Assembly: GCF_902826655.1 (NCBI RefSeq)
Contig: NZ_CADEFR010000035.1
Span: forward strand, 1-38,862
DNA length: 38,862 nucleotides
Direction: 5' to 3'
Source: an uncultured Methylibium sp.
Lineage (GTDB): Bacteria > Pseudomonadota > Gammaproteobacteria > Burkholderiales > Burkholderiaceae_C
The notes below the pieces were generated by a model. The model ran no database searches and was not told the DNA's origin. It was given only the letters and a program-made list of their open reading frames with translations. Below, piece after piece: positions 31,069 to 38,862 of the stretch. A program made the position numbers and the translations under genes. Position 1 is the first letter of the stretch, and every line of letters starts with the position of its first letter.

Positions 31069-34000
31069 CTACGCTTCCTCCCCCGATAGCAAGCAAGCTC
31101 GTACGTCAGCCAAGTGCATCTGGGTGAAGTAGATGGTGGTCGCAACACCACCCAACTCAATCTCGACCTCGCTGCCAGCCACCGTCGCAATCAGTTCTTC
31201 CATGCTGTCCCTCTGCGCATTTGCATGGCGATATGCCGCAGCGTGATTGGGACATAGCGCCAAGTAGGCTTCGCGGTATCGCTTCTTCGCATCCGCAACG
31301 ACCTCGACCGCTTCGAAGTAGAAGGCCCCCGAAGCAAGCTTGAACGGCATCTTGGTCTTACAGACCTGGCAAATCAGATCTCCTCGGCTGTCCCGATACT
31401 GGTCCTCCAGGTACTGCTTGCTCGCAATCTTCGCGGCATCCGCTCCTAGTTGCACGGAGCGTGCTCGGACCTCAGCCTCCTTTGCCGGCGTGAGGCGGGC
31501 TTGTTCTCCGACTCGTGCGGCGCGGAGGTCGGCGTTTCGTACAGGACGTTCAGGCAGCTCCACCTGCTCATCAGCGGTCTCTCTGGCGCGGTCGAGCACT
31601 CTCACCTGCTCGTCCTTCGGAAGCTTTGAGAACTCGAGCGCCCGCTGATAGTCCTCGTCGCTTTCAAATCCAAGCTCCGCGCGCTTAGCGGCCCGTGCAA
31701 TCGACTCGGCGCTACGCTTTCGCTCATCCGAGCCGAACTCGACCAGCTGCAGCCACTGATACGAAAGGTCGTAGGGAAACCCTTCCGGAAGCTTGGCAGT
31801 CGTCGCCTGCTTCGGAGTCACAAACGTGCCATCTCTTTGCGGCACCCACGCGGAGTCACGCAGCCAGCAGACGAGTTGGGAGTTCGCATAGTGCGAACCG
31901 TGGCTGGCGTTTCTTTGGAATCGAGCCTTCAGCACCTGCGACGGTGCCTTGCTCATCGCACTCCAGACAAGTCGAGAGCCTTCCACCGTCTTCAGACGCA
32001 GCATGTCGCCCGTGCGCTTCGTCACTGCAAAATCTCGATTGACTGGTGAGGAGTACCGTTCACCTCCCACTTGAAGGAGATAGCCGTACTTCTCGTTCCT
32101 GCTGCAGTCAACCTCCAGCCACAGACCCTGAAAGTCCTGCTCGACTCCCACGAACAGAGCGAACTTGGCAAACTTGTCGAGCGAGAGTCCTTGGTCCTTG
32201 TACCAGGCGCTTAGCGGCCAACGGCGGTCACCTTCGTCCTTGATGGACTCGTAGAACCCTCGAAGGCCGGTGCTCAAGATGGGTGCGTCGATGTAGGCGT
32301 GTCCTGCCTGGGCCCATTCGAACTCAGGCGCGTCGACACGGAAGAGGAATGCTGACTCGAACAGGCTTCGGCTGTGCGGGTTTCGCTCGGCAAAGGCCAT
32401 CAGGCGCTTAAGGTCGGAGAGGTACACCTTGTCAGAGGGAGCGTCTCCATCAGGCCCGTACCGAGCCTTCAGCAGCAGCGTCACCTCCTCGAGTTCTCCG
32501 GGCACCTTGACGCCAATGCTGACGAGAAACTTCCGCGCGTCCGACTGCTGACCCTTCCTCGTCCCGACCGTGAGAATCTCTTCGTCGATACGAGGCAACG
32601 GATCCTTCTTGCTTGGAACGCCTGTCTGGAAGAAGGCGTCCTTGGCAAGCCGGTAGGACCCATCGACGGTTCGCACGATTTGTGCCTCGTGCAGGTCGAA
32701 TACGTCCCCTTCGTCATCGCAGTACTTGCCGAGGATGGCGTAGAGCGCTTGGTGCCACTCCAGCGGCTTCGCCGCCATCCATTTCAAGACGAGCGGGTCC
32801 ACACGTGCACCGGTCCAATAGCGAGAACTCACACGAGCTCGAGACTCAAAGAAGTCCTTGAGGTCTTCGGCATCCCAACTTGCTATCCCAAGGCTCGCCA
32901 AGAACTTGTCCTGCGCCTGGCTTTTTTGCGGCGCCGTGATTGCCCAAGTGGGCTGGTCGCTCCGGCCTGTGACGAATGCCAAGTCCTCATCAGACAGCAA
33001 CGCCTTGAGCGACGCTCGCGCTTGGCAGAGACGTGACGCTGGCGCGTACCTGCCCGCGAATGTTGGCACGAGCGCCTGTGCCTTCATCTCCGCGACGACG
33101 GCCGCCCGGATGACCTTGTAGCGCTCCGGCAGAGAGTCGTCGTTGTTCGGGAGTACTGCCAAGAAGTCGCCGCTCAGCAGACCGAGGTCCTTGATGACGT
33201 GCAGCGCCCTGGCACTGAGGCGTGCCAGCTGTTCAAACAGCGGTGTGTTCTCGGGAGTGTTTTTGATGCTTGCGCGACTGAGTTCTGGAACGAAGGGTGC
33301 GTGCAGGTGATAGCGAAGCCCCGACACCTCCTTGTCCGCCGGAAAGAACACGGACACCATTCCTCGTTCCGACGGGATGATGCGTAGCTGGTCGGCGATT
33401 GGCTTCTTGGGGTCAAAGGACTTCTGTTCGCCACGGAAGGCGAGTTCGAAGGCGATGGCGACGGCCTGCTTCTCGATGCCAGCTATCGGGGCCGAGAACT
33501 GATGGACGTCGGAGACGGTGGCCGCGAACCGCAGCCATTGGGAGCTCTGTACATCGCGACCCTCGACCTGCTTGAGTACCTCGATGTGCGATGGCGAGTA
33601 CTCATGGCGAAGTACCGCGCCTTCAACACCCTCTACTCGCCACCGGATGTACTGGAGGCTTCGAAGGAAGAGCAGCGTGGTCTCAGAGAGTTGCTGCAGC
33701 CCGGCCTTCACCTCGGCATAAGCTGTCTCTTTGTTCTTCTTCGGATTGTTGAAAGGGAACTCGAAGCGCGTTCGCTTCCCAAGTGCTTCCCGCCCTGGCA
33801 CCGGCACGGGCAGAAAGCGCCGCTCAATCTGGAAGCTGTACTTCGACGAGTAGACGGTTGGGCTGCTCGTGTAGGTATAGACGGACTTGAAGCCGACGCC
33901 GAACTTGCCGATGCGGTCGGGGTCATCCTTCTTGGTGCTGTTGTTGATGCCTGTGATGGCGTCAATGTCGTCCAGGTTGAACTGCCGTTCTCCGTTGTGC

Positions 34001-34200
34001 TCGAACACGCATTTCGAATCGGAGAGCTCGAACATCACCTCCGTCGCACCTGTGTCCTCGGCGTTCTGAAGGAGTTCGTAGATGAAGTGCGCCTCGTCCG
34101 GATAGAAGTCGTCGAAGATGTCGAGGTTGATGCCCTTGTTCTTGGCAAGCGCGGCCAAGAACTCCCGCCGCTGGGCGGCAAGTTCCTCCAGGCTGGTCAC
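31069..34200 (-). CDS. Sacsin/Hsp90-type GHKL ATPase with C-terminal zinc-finger-like module
   Basis: 1043 residues, GTG start at 34200 overlapping the upstream stop (GTGA). The N-terminal ~200 residues are a GHKL (Hsp90/sacsin) ATPase: HFIYELLQNAEDTGATEVMF with E42, N46 and D49, then DIDAITGINNSTK and the lid glycines GKFGVGFKSVYTY (98-110). A long middle region (about 250-850) has no motif I recognise. The last ~100 residues contain C944-x2-C947 and C983-x2-H986 (ICQVCKTKMPF; LALCPNHAAAYRH), an HNH or treble-clef-like zinc site in which the central catalytic His-His is not evident. Proteins of this architecture lie near helicases and in defence islands. It is the second gene of a two-gene operon with the HEPN-SNF2 gene. 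Probable role: ATP-dependent sensor or effector in anti-phage defence (inference). Confidence 0.85.
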   Translation of the reverse strand: MTSLEELAAQRREFLAALAKNKGINLDIFDDFYPDEAHFIYELLQNAEDTGATEVMFELSDSKCVFEHNGERQFNLDDIDAITGINNSTKKDDPDRIGKFGVGFKSVYTYTSSPTVYSSKYSFQIERRFLPVPVPGREALGKRTRFEFPFNNPKKNKETAYAEVKAGLQQLSETTLLFLRSLQYIRWRVEGVEGAVLRHEYSPSHIEVLKQVEGRDVQSSQWLRFAATVSDVHQFSAPIAGIEKQAVAIAFELAFRGEQKSFDPKKPIADQLRIIPSERGMVSVFFPADKEVSGLRYHLHAPFVPELSRASIKNTPENTPLFEQLARLSARALHVIKDLGLLSGDFLAVLPNNDDSLPERYKVIRAAVVAEMKAQALVPTFAGRYAPASRLCQARASLKALLSDEDLAFVTGRSDQPTWAITAPQKSQAQDKFLASLGIASWDAEDLKDFFESRARVSSRYWTGARVDPLVLKWMAAKPLEWHQALYAILGKYCDDEGDVFDLHEAQIVRTVDGSYRLAKDAFFQTGVPSKKDPLPRIDEEILTVGTRKGQQSDARKFLVSIGVKVPGELEEVTLLLKARYGPDGDAPSDKVYLSDLKRLMAFAERNPHSRSLFESAFLFRVDAPEFEWAQAGHAYIDAPILSTGLRGFYESIKDEGDRRWPLSAWYKDQGLSLDKFAKFALFVGVEQDFQGLWLEVDCSRNEKYGYLLQVGGERYSSPVNRDFAVTKRTGDMLRLKTVEGSRLVWSAMSKAPSQVLKARFQRNASHGSHYANSQLVCWLRDSAWVPQRDGTFVTPKQATTAKLPEGFPYDLSYQWLQLVEFGSDERKRSAESIARAAKRAELGFESDEDYQRALEFSKLPKDEQVRVLDRARETADEQVELPERPVRNADLRAARVGEQARLTPAKEAEVRARSVQLGADAAKIASKQYLEDQYRDSRGDLICQVCKTKMPFKLASGAFYFEAVEVVADAKKRYREAYLALCPNHAAAYRHANAQRDSMEELIATVAGSEVEIELGGVATTIYFTQMHLADVRACLLSGEEA

Positions 34201-37200
34201 TGTGCCCTCCGCACTTCAAGGACGCCGAACACCGCGGGCGTCGCCTTGATGTCTCCGCTCTCGGCAGCCTTTCTGAGCGCAGCCACGCGAACGTCAAAGT
34301 CCACCTGAGCGCGCTCCAACTCCGCCTGCTTCATCACGCGAATCTTGTCGTTCGTGGCCCGTCCGATTTGCTCCTCCAGAAGGGCACGTCGCGCGGTGAA
34401 GCTCGCAGTCAGACTCTGGATTCGAACCCCGACAAGCTGGCGGTTGTCTTCTGCGTGCTGCGTGGACTCCCGCAGCCACAACTGGTGGTGTACCTTGTCC
34501 AGGTCATCCCACACCTGTTGACCTGGAAGTTCCAATCCTGACGCGTCAACGGCAGACGGAAGCACCTCCAGCAACGCGTCAGCTACCGCCGGGCTCTCGG
34601 TCACGGGAATCAGGTCCTCGTCGCGCTTAGCCCCTTGTCTGGCCCAACGATAGAGAGCGAAGGGATGGACACCTTCCGGCAGCACCTCGTTGACGACGGA
34701 TAGACGTACGGCAATAGCGTCGGCTTCCTGGAGAAACGCTGCGGCCTGGCGAAGCAGCGGATGACCCAAGGAAAGTAGTGCGGCGCTAGCGTTCTCGACC
34801 GCCGCCTCCTGCTCGAAGGTTACCGAGAGGGTTGGAGATGTTCCCTTTAGCCATCGCTCCCACGCCCTGTGCATGGGGTCCGTGGAACGAGGAAGCTTGC
34901 GGAAGTCCTCCAACAGAGTCGCCCGCGCTTCTTGGCCCAACCGCAACGTCTTCAGAGCCTTTTCTCCGAGAAGGTAGTCCTGCTCCTTCCCTAGCCGACG
35001 AGCCAAGTACGAACCGACCGCCAAGCCGAGGGCCCGGGGCTCTAGCCAATGGCTACGCGACCTCGCCAGCCGCTGCTCCCAAGACGCAGCAGCGAGGTTG
35101 AGTCCGAACAGTTCGCCCTGACGCTCCTCCAAGCGCTGTTCCTCCTCAATCTGCCGAATTTTGTTGTCCGACAGTTGGAGAAGGCGCTGCTGTCGCTCCT
35201 CATCGCTGAGCGTGAACGACTCGGCTATGTTGTGCAGTTCCTTGGTGATTTCGCCGAGGATTTCCTCGTTGCCGCCGATGGCGTGCTGGAAGACGCCAAT
35301 ACGACTGAGACAGCGGTCAAAAATCTCCGCGTCTATCGTGCCTGGGGTTATGAAGTTGAAGATGCCGACTGCCTCGCTGGCTTGCCCATAGCGGTCAATC
35401 CGGCCGATGCGCTGCTCGACGCGCATTGGATTCCACGGAAGGTCAAAGTTGACAAGGCAGTCGCAGAACTGGAAGTCGAGGCCTTCGCAGCCAACTTCGG
35501 ACGAGAGCAGGACGTCAAGAGCTTCCTCACTCTCCTTGGGCAACGCGAAGCGCCGTCGAAGTGCCGACCGCTCCTCATCGGGTATCCCGCCATGGACGAG
35601 GCCGAACCGAACGTTGGCCGCCGTCAACTTGCCCACCAAGTAGCGGAGCGTGTGGCGGAAGGTGCTAAAGACCAGCACCTTGTTGCGCGGCATGGCCAGC
35701 TTGTCAGCCACCACCTTCATGAACGCCGCGGCCTTCGGGTCATTGGGGTCCAAGCTACTTGCTCGCCGAAGCAGCGACTCGATGTCCCCGCGAATTTGCT
35801 CAACAAAGTCGAACTCGCGCTCAACTCCGTCGTCTGGGTCATCGGCCTCTTCAAGGCTCGCGAGCTTGCCCCGCAGAATGTCCCGCAGCGCGGGTGCCAG
35901 ACCATAGAGACTGCTTGCGGCCTGCCGGCTCACTGTCGACATCATGAACTTGACGTTCAGGTTCCCATGGAGCCTTGCGAGGATTCGGGCGATGACGCTC
36001 AACAGGTCGTCGTGGAGTTCCTTCTGGCTTGGGGTGAACTCTGTGCTGACCGTCTCAGCTTTCCGAGTCGTGAACTCACCGATGTCTCGGCGCCTGGTGC
36101 GGTTGATGAGTGAACTGAAGGTGAACAGGCCCTCCAATGAGTAGATGGTCTTGATACGCGACGCGCCGTCCTCGGCGCCCTCAGCCAGACCATCGTAGAT
36201 GTGCTGAAAGCCAGGGTTGATGGCCAGCACCTCGCGGCCCCACGTCGTTGCAGCCACCTCTCGCAGTTGCTCCCTGACCAGCTCTGACCAACCAGTCTCG
36301 CCTCGGCGGCACGCCTGAATCGCGGCGTTGATGAACTGATTGGGCTCGGCCATCTGCTCAAAGCTGGCCGGGTCGATGATGACGTCGGGACGCAGGACGT
36401 TAAGCAGCGTGTACAGGTCGTCCCGGCCGAGCTGAACTGGCGTCGCCGAAAGGAACACCACGGCCTCCGCGTTGTCAGCAAAGTACCGAACCGCCTGATG
36501 AAGAAACGTCTCGCTGTTCCGGATGTGGTGAGCTTCGTCGACGATGACGAGGTCGAACTTTGGCGGAGGGTCTAGCTCCAGCAGGCCTGGGTCCCTTGCC
36601 TTGCCTCTGCCTGACCTACCAAAGAGCAGGTCGTTGTCGAACAGTGACGTGGGCAGAATTGCCCTCTCGTACTGCGCGGGCCACTCTCCGCCAAGATGTG
36701 TCTCCTTGATGCAGTGTCGGAGCAACGAGCCATCGAGATGCACGAAGTGCTCGTCGAAGCGCTTCATCTCCAGTTCCCATTTGCGCTCGGTGACAAGCGC
36801 CTTGGGGCAGATGATGAGCACCGACTTGATGTCGCTTCGTGCCTGCAGTTCCTTGAGGATGAGGCCGGCCTCGATGGTCTTGCCGACGCCCACCTCGTCA
36901 GCGACCAGCAGACGGGGTCGGTCTGCTCGTATGAGCTTGAACACCGGTCGGTACTGATACGGGACGAAGCGAACTCGACCGGAGTTCAAGGAGTACAGCG
37001 CCGACGCGGACGGCGAAGACAGTTGGGCGGCACTAAGCAGAGACGACAACTCGGCTGCCGTCAACGTCTTGCGGTCGGCCTCAGGCTCCTCTAGGGCCTG
37101 AAGCTGGCTTTCGTAGTACACCTGCCGCGCGCCGTTCTCGAAGACGCGGTACCGCGTCTCTACGGCCCCACCTGCCAGGACCTCGAGCACCGGGAACACC

Positions 37201-37778
37201 GCCGCCGGGTTCGACCGAAGACAAAGCAACTGACCCACAGCGAACTTGCTCGCGGACGCTGGAGCCGGTGCGGAGGCAGTCGCTGGCCTCGGAGCCGCGG
37301 CTTCGCTTGCTCCCACGGCAGGCGCGCCCCGAGGCTCGAGGTTTGGAGCGAGCCTACCCAGGGTCTCCGCCTTGAACGCCGAGAGGCGCTCCATCAGGTC
37401 CGGGCTCGCTCCCACGACGGCGAGCAGCCGCTCCAGGGTGTCCGCGTCGCGGAAGGCGTCTGTCGGCCCCACCCCTCCGGCTGGTGCATGTGCCCAGCGG
37501 TTCCGAGCGCTTTGCAGTTCCTTCACCCAGTTGCGGGCTTCCCGCGGCAGCGGGTTCACAGCGGCCAACTCGTTCCAGTTCTGGTCGAGGACACGTAGCA
37601 CTGCCGCCAGGTCGAGGCCACTCAGGCTCTGAATTCGCCGGTCCTCTGCAAAGCGCTGCTGTTGGAAGGTCAGTCGGTCGACGACGTGCTCGCGCCACCA
37701 GTTCGCGCTGAGGCCCGGCAGCTTCGCCGCGAGCCATTTCGCAATGACGCCCGCAGACGCCTGAAGGAGTTCGTTCAT
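34197..37778 (-). CDS. Swt1-type HEPN / SNF2 (RapA-like) helicase
   Basis: 1193 residues from ATG 37778, preceded by a G-rich AGGGGG; a further 19 residues to 37835 look like leader. Domains in order: an N-terminal Swt1-type HEPN (about 1-125; WWREHVVDRLTFQQQRF, then SARNRWAH with R92-x4-H97); an Ala/Pro linker; a RapA-like region (KFAVGQLLCLRSNP); SNF2 lobe 1 with ADEVGVGKT (293-301) and VDEAHHIRN (DEAH 414-417), SATPVQLGRDDLY; lobe 2 with VFSTFRHTLRYLVGKL, SSEVGCEGLDFQFC and VEQRIGRIDRYGQ; then about 350 residues of coiled coil. It should translocate on double-stranded DNA. The HEPN could act as an RNase toxin or as a docking domain. Codon use is less GC-rich than in neighbouring operons, suggesting acquisition. 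Confidence 0.9.
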   Translation of the reverse strand: MNELLQASAGVIAKWLAAKLPGLSANWWREHVVDRLTFQQQRFAEDRRIQSLSGLDLAAVLRVLDQNWNELAAVNPLPREARNWVKELQSARNRWAHAPAGGVGPTDAFRDADTLERLLAVVGASPDLMERLSAFKAETLGRLAPNLEPRGAPAVGASEAAAPRPATASAPAPASASKFAVGQLLCLRSNPAAVFPVLEVLAGGAVETRYRVFENGARQVYYESQLQALEEPEADRKTLTAAELSSLLSAAQLSSPSASALYSLNSGRVRFVPYQYRPVFKLIRADRPRLLVADEVGVGKTIEAGLILKELQARSDIKSVLIICPKALVTERKWELEMKRFDEHFVHLDGSLLRHCIKETHLGGEWPAQYERAILPTSLFDNDLLFGRSGRGKARDPGLLELDPPPKFDLVIVDEAHHIRNSETFLHQAVRYFADNAEAVVFLSATPVQLGRDDLYTLLNVLRPDVIIDPASFEQMAEPNQFINAAIQACRRGETGWSELVREQLREVAATTWGREVLAINPGFQHIYDGLAEGAEDGASRIKTIYSLEGLFTFSSLINRTRRRDIGEFTTRKAETVSTEFTPSQKELHDDLLSVIARILARLHGNLNVKFMMSTVSRQAASSLYGLAPALRDILRGKLASLEEADDPDDGVEREFDFVEQIRGDIESLLRRASSLDPNDPKAAAFMKVVADKLAMPRNKVLVFSTFRHTLRYLVGKLTAANVRFGLVHGGIPDEERSALRRRFALPKESEEALDVLLSSEVGCEGLDFQFCDCLVNFDLPWNPMRVEQRIGRIDRYGQASEAVGIFNFITPGTIDAEIFDRCLSRIGVFQHAIGGNEEILGEITKELHNIAESFTLSDEERQQRLLQLSDNKIRQIEEEQRLEERQGELFGLNLAAASWEQRLARSRSHWLEPRALGLAVGSYLARRLGKEQDYLLGEKALKTLRLGQEARATLLEDFRKLPRSTDPMHRAWERWLKGTSPTLSVTFEQEAAVENASAALLSLGHPLLRQAAAFLQEADAIAVRLSVVNEVLPEGVHPFALYRWARQGAKRDEDLIPVTESPAVADALLEVLPSAVDASGLELPGQQVWDDLDKVHHQLWLRESTQHAEDNRQLVGVRIQSLTASFTARRALLEEQIGRATNDKIRVMKQAELERAQVDFDVRVAALRKAAESGDIKATPAVFGVLEVRRAQ

Positions 37779-38158
37779 CCCGCCCCCTGCCCGCAAGCCC
37801 GTTCCCAACTGGTCCAACCTGGGGGCAGCGGGCAAGGGTAGCGGGTCTCAATGTGTTGACCACGACCCTGTTCGTACCGCTAGGGTAGCAAGCATTTGGC
37901 CGGGTGCGACCACGGAGAGGGTTGCAGGAGACCAATGGCGTGATCCATAAGGCGGTTCAGGCGCACGGCTACGGAAAGCTTGAAGCGAAGTAGCCTGAAT
38001 TGCCCAACGGCTGCTTTTCCGTCCAATCTTGGCGCCCGAAGTGCTGGATCGGGTCGTTGTGAACCGGCCAACGAACCGCACCTGAAGGAGTGCACGAAGG
38101 TCCCCCCTGAGCCGATGTAGAGGGCCCCTCCCGGGTGGGGGAGGGGCCAAAGTCGCTG
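37779..38158. other. Intergenic stretch right of the helicase/ATPase island
   Basis: Must hold the promoter of the helicase/ATPase operon (minus strand), but I cannot pick a convincing -35/-10 pair. Also holds the right direct repeat and terminator. Short open frames in 37848-38150 look non-coding. Confidence 0.5.
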
Positions 38159-38184
38159 TCAGGCGGCGAGCTTCGTGTCTTCGG
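38111..38184. repeat. Right direct repeat flanking the helicase/ATPase island
   Basis: Partner of 30800-30879. It spans the terminator and the last codons of the gene ending at 38159. Confidence 0.75.
38123..38148. terminator. Terminator hairpin in right repeat
   Basis: GGCCCCTCCC (38123-38132) pairs with GGGAGGGGCC (38139-38148) around GGGTGG, just downstream of the minus-strand stop at 38159. It probably terminates that large gene. Confidence 0.7.
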
Positions 38185-38862
38185 CATCCATGCGGCTGGC
38201 GCCCGCCGAGTCCTGGTCGAGGTCGAGTTGGCGCTGCAGACGGCGCTGCCGCGCGAGGAGGTCCGCCAGGCGACCCTCATGCTCGAACGGGCGTTCGAGC
38301 TCGATCCTCAGATCGGCCAGGCGCTTGCCGCGCACCGCCAACTGCTGGCGTGTCGCATCGCGCTCCTTGGGCACCGAGGCCAGCACCGCGAACAGCGCCG
38401 CCACCAGGCCCTGGGCCGTCCGGTACACGTCGGCGTCGTACCGGCAGTGACCTTCGAGGTAGATGCCGGGAACGCCGTCGTCGCGGCTGGCGCGCAGTCC
38501 GAGCTTGAAGCCGGCGAACCGGCCGACGTGCTGCTCGACGCTGCCTTGCGCGGCTTTTGCCGCACGCACCAGCTGCCGCAGGCCTTCGCCGACCGCCTCC
38601 GAGCCGACCAGCACCTGGCCAGCCAGTTCAACGCGCATGTCGTTGACCGACACCGGCTCGGCACGCTCGCAGTCCTGCTCCAGCAACGCCAGCTTGCGCT
38701 CCAGCGACTCGATCAGCATCGGCAACCGCGCCACCTCGCTCTCGTTGGCATAGCGCTGGTTGCGCCACACCGAGAACAGCGTCGACAGCTTGGTCACCTC
38801 GGCATCCACGCCGGCCTTCTCGATCACGAGCGGGTTGCCCGAGGCCAGCGCCTTCACTTCGG
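38159..38862 (-). CDS. C-terminal part of a large helicase/methylase-like protein (DarB/strawberry-notch type)
   Basis: The frame is open to the window edge; the first codons visible read EVKALASGNPLVIEKAGVDAEV, so the apparent GTG start is internal. About 234 residues are present. The A-S-G-N-P-x-V-x-E-K-x-G-x-D-x-E-V pattern followed by a coiled coil (TKLSTLFSVWRNQRYANESEVARL) is what I know from the end of very large DEAD/DEAH helicase-methylase proteins on conjugative elements and phage P1 (DarB-like antirestriction). The rest is helical and ends DAEDTKLAA. The family call is from memory of the pattern and needs the upstream part for confirmation. Its stop and last codons lie in the right direct repeat. 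Confidence 0.65.
   Translation of the reverse strand, partial: EVKALASGNPLVIEKAGVDAEVTKLSTLFSVWRNQRYANESEVARLPMLIESLERKLALLEQDCERAEPVSVNDMRVELAGQVLVGSEAVGEGLRQLVRAAKAAQGSVEQHVGRFAGFKLGLRASRDDGVPGIYLEGHCRYDADVYRTAQGLVAALFAVLASVPKERDATRQQLAVRGKRLADLRIELERPFEHEGRLADLLARQRRLQRQLDLDQDSAGASRMDAEDTKLAA

Noticed and set aside
31069-37778. Assignment of the operon to DISARM, Hachiman, Zorya or a BREX type
   Set aside because: The DrmA/DrmB, DUF1837, motor (ZorA/B) and BrxC/PglZ partners are absent; only the SNF2/DEAH core is common to such systems.
30800-38184. Flanking repeats as transposon terminal inverted repeats
   Set aside because: The two copies are in direct orientation, contain a gene end and terminator, and no transposase lies between them.
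37848-38280. Small minus-strand frames right of the helicase gene
   Set aside because: They cross the terminator and the repeat, have no ribosome sites, and show no domain pattern.
1-38862. tRNA, rRNA or CRISPR array
   Set aside because: No tRNA-like cloverleaf end, rRNA-like conserved stretch or regularly spaced short repeat was seen on reading through; a dedicated scan would be needed to exclude them.

Overview
The window is high-GC DNA (hand count of one line in the second efflux operon: about 72 % G+C) with dense ATGA/TGATG gene overlaps, GTG starts and beta-proteobacterial style metal-resistance genes. It most resembles an accessory or mobile region (integrative element or megaplasmid) of a Burkholderiales-type bacterium; that assignment is inference from gene content, not from a marker gene. 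No tRNA, rRNA, CRISPR array, integrase or transposase was recognised.

Layout. (1) 1-1184: C-terminal third of a copper/silver-type HME-RND pump, followed by a convergent small YkvA/DUF1232 membrane protein. (2) 1749-8155: an element-type core operon of DUF1173 protein, a phage/plasmid recombination-directionality-factor-like protein, and a translationally coupled SbcD-like nuclease and SbcC-like ATPase with unusual active-site and hook motifs. (3) 8155-15367: a first complete heavy-metal efflux operon (CzcI-like small protein, TolC-family outer membrane protein, two His-motif proteins, adaptor, RND pump, small periplasmic protein). (4) 15476-24067: a second efflux operon headed by a CsoR/RcnR-family metal sensor, with CzcI-like protein, adaptor, RND pump, DUF3240, outer membrane protein, lipoprotein and an EamA-type transporter with a 62-residue histidine tail. 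(5) 24171-27180: mostly minus-strand small accessory genes typical of integrative elements (RadC/JAB protein, zinc ribbon, several unknowns), separated by strong hairpins and carrying a duplicated leader element. (6) 27866-30766: two MerR-controlled modules, one a divergent MerR/two-helix Cys protein pair, the other a mer locus with merR, merT, merP, a Cys-rich protein and a YnfA protein but no merA. (7) 31069-37778: a two-gene minus-strand operon of visibly lower GC (about 60 % in one hand-counted line) encoding a Swt1-HEPN/SNF2 helicase and a sacsin/Hsp90-type ATPase with a C-terminal zinc-finger-like module; it is the best candidate for an undescribed system, probably anti-phage. It is flanked by about 75-80 bp imperfect direct repeats. 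(8) 38159-38862: the C-terminus of a large protein, probably the helicase/methylase (DarB-like) found on conjugative elements; its stop codon lies inside the right-hand repeat.

Together the genes read as a mobile-element backbone (RadC, RDF-like, SbcCD-like, DUF1173, helicase) carrying stacked cargo: three HME-RND efflux loci, mercury-type transport genes, and a candidate defence island.
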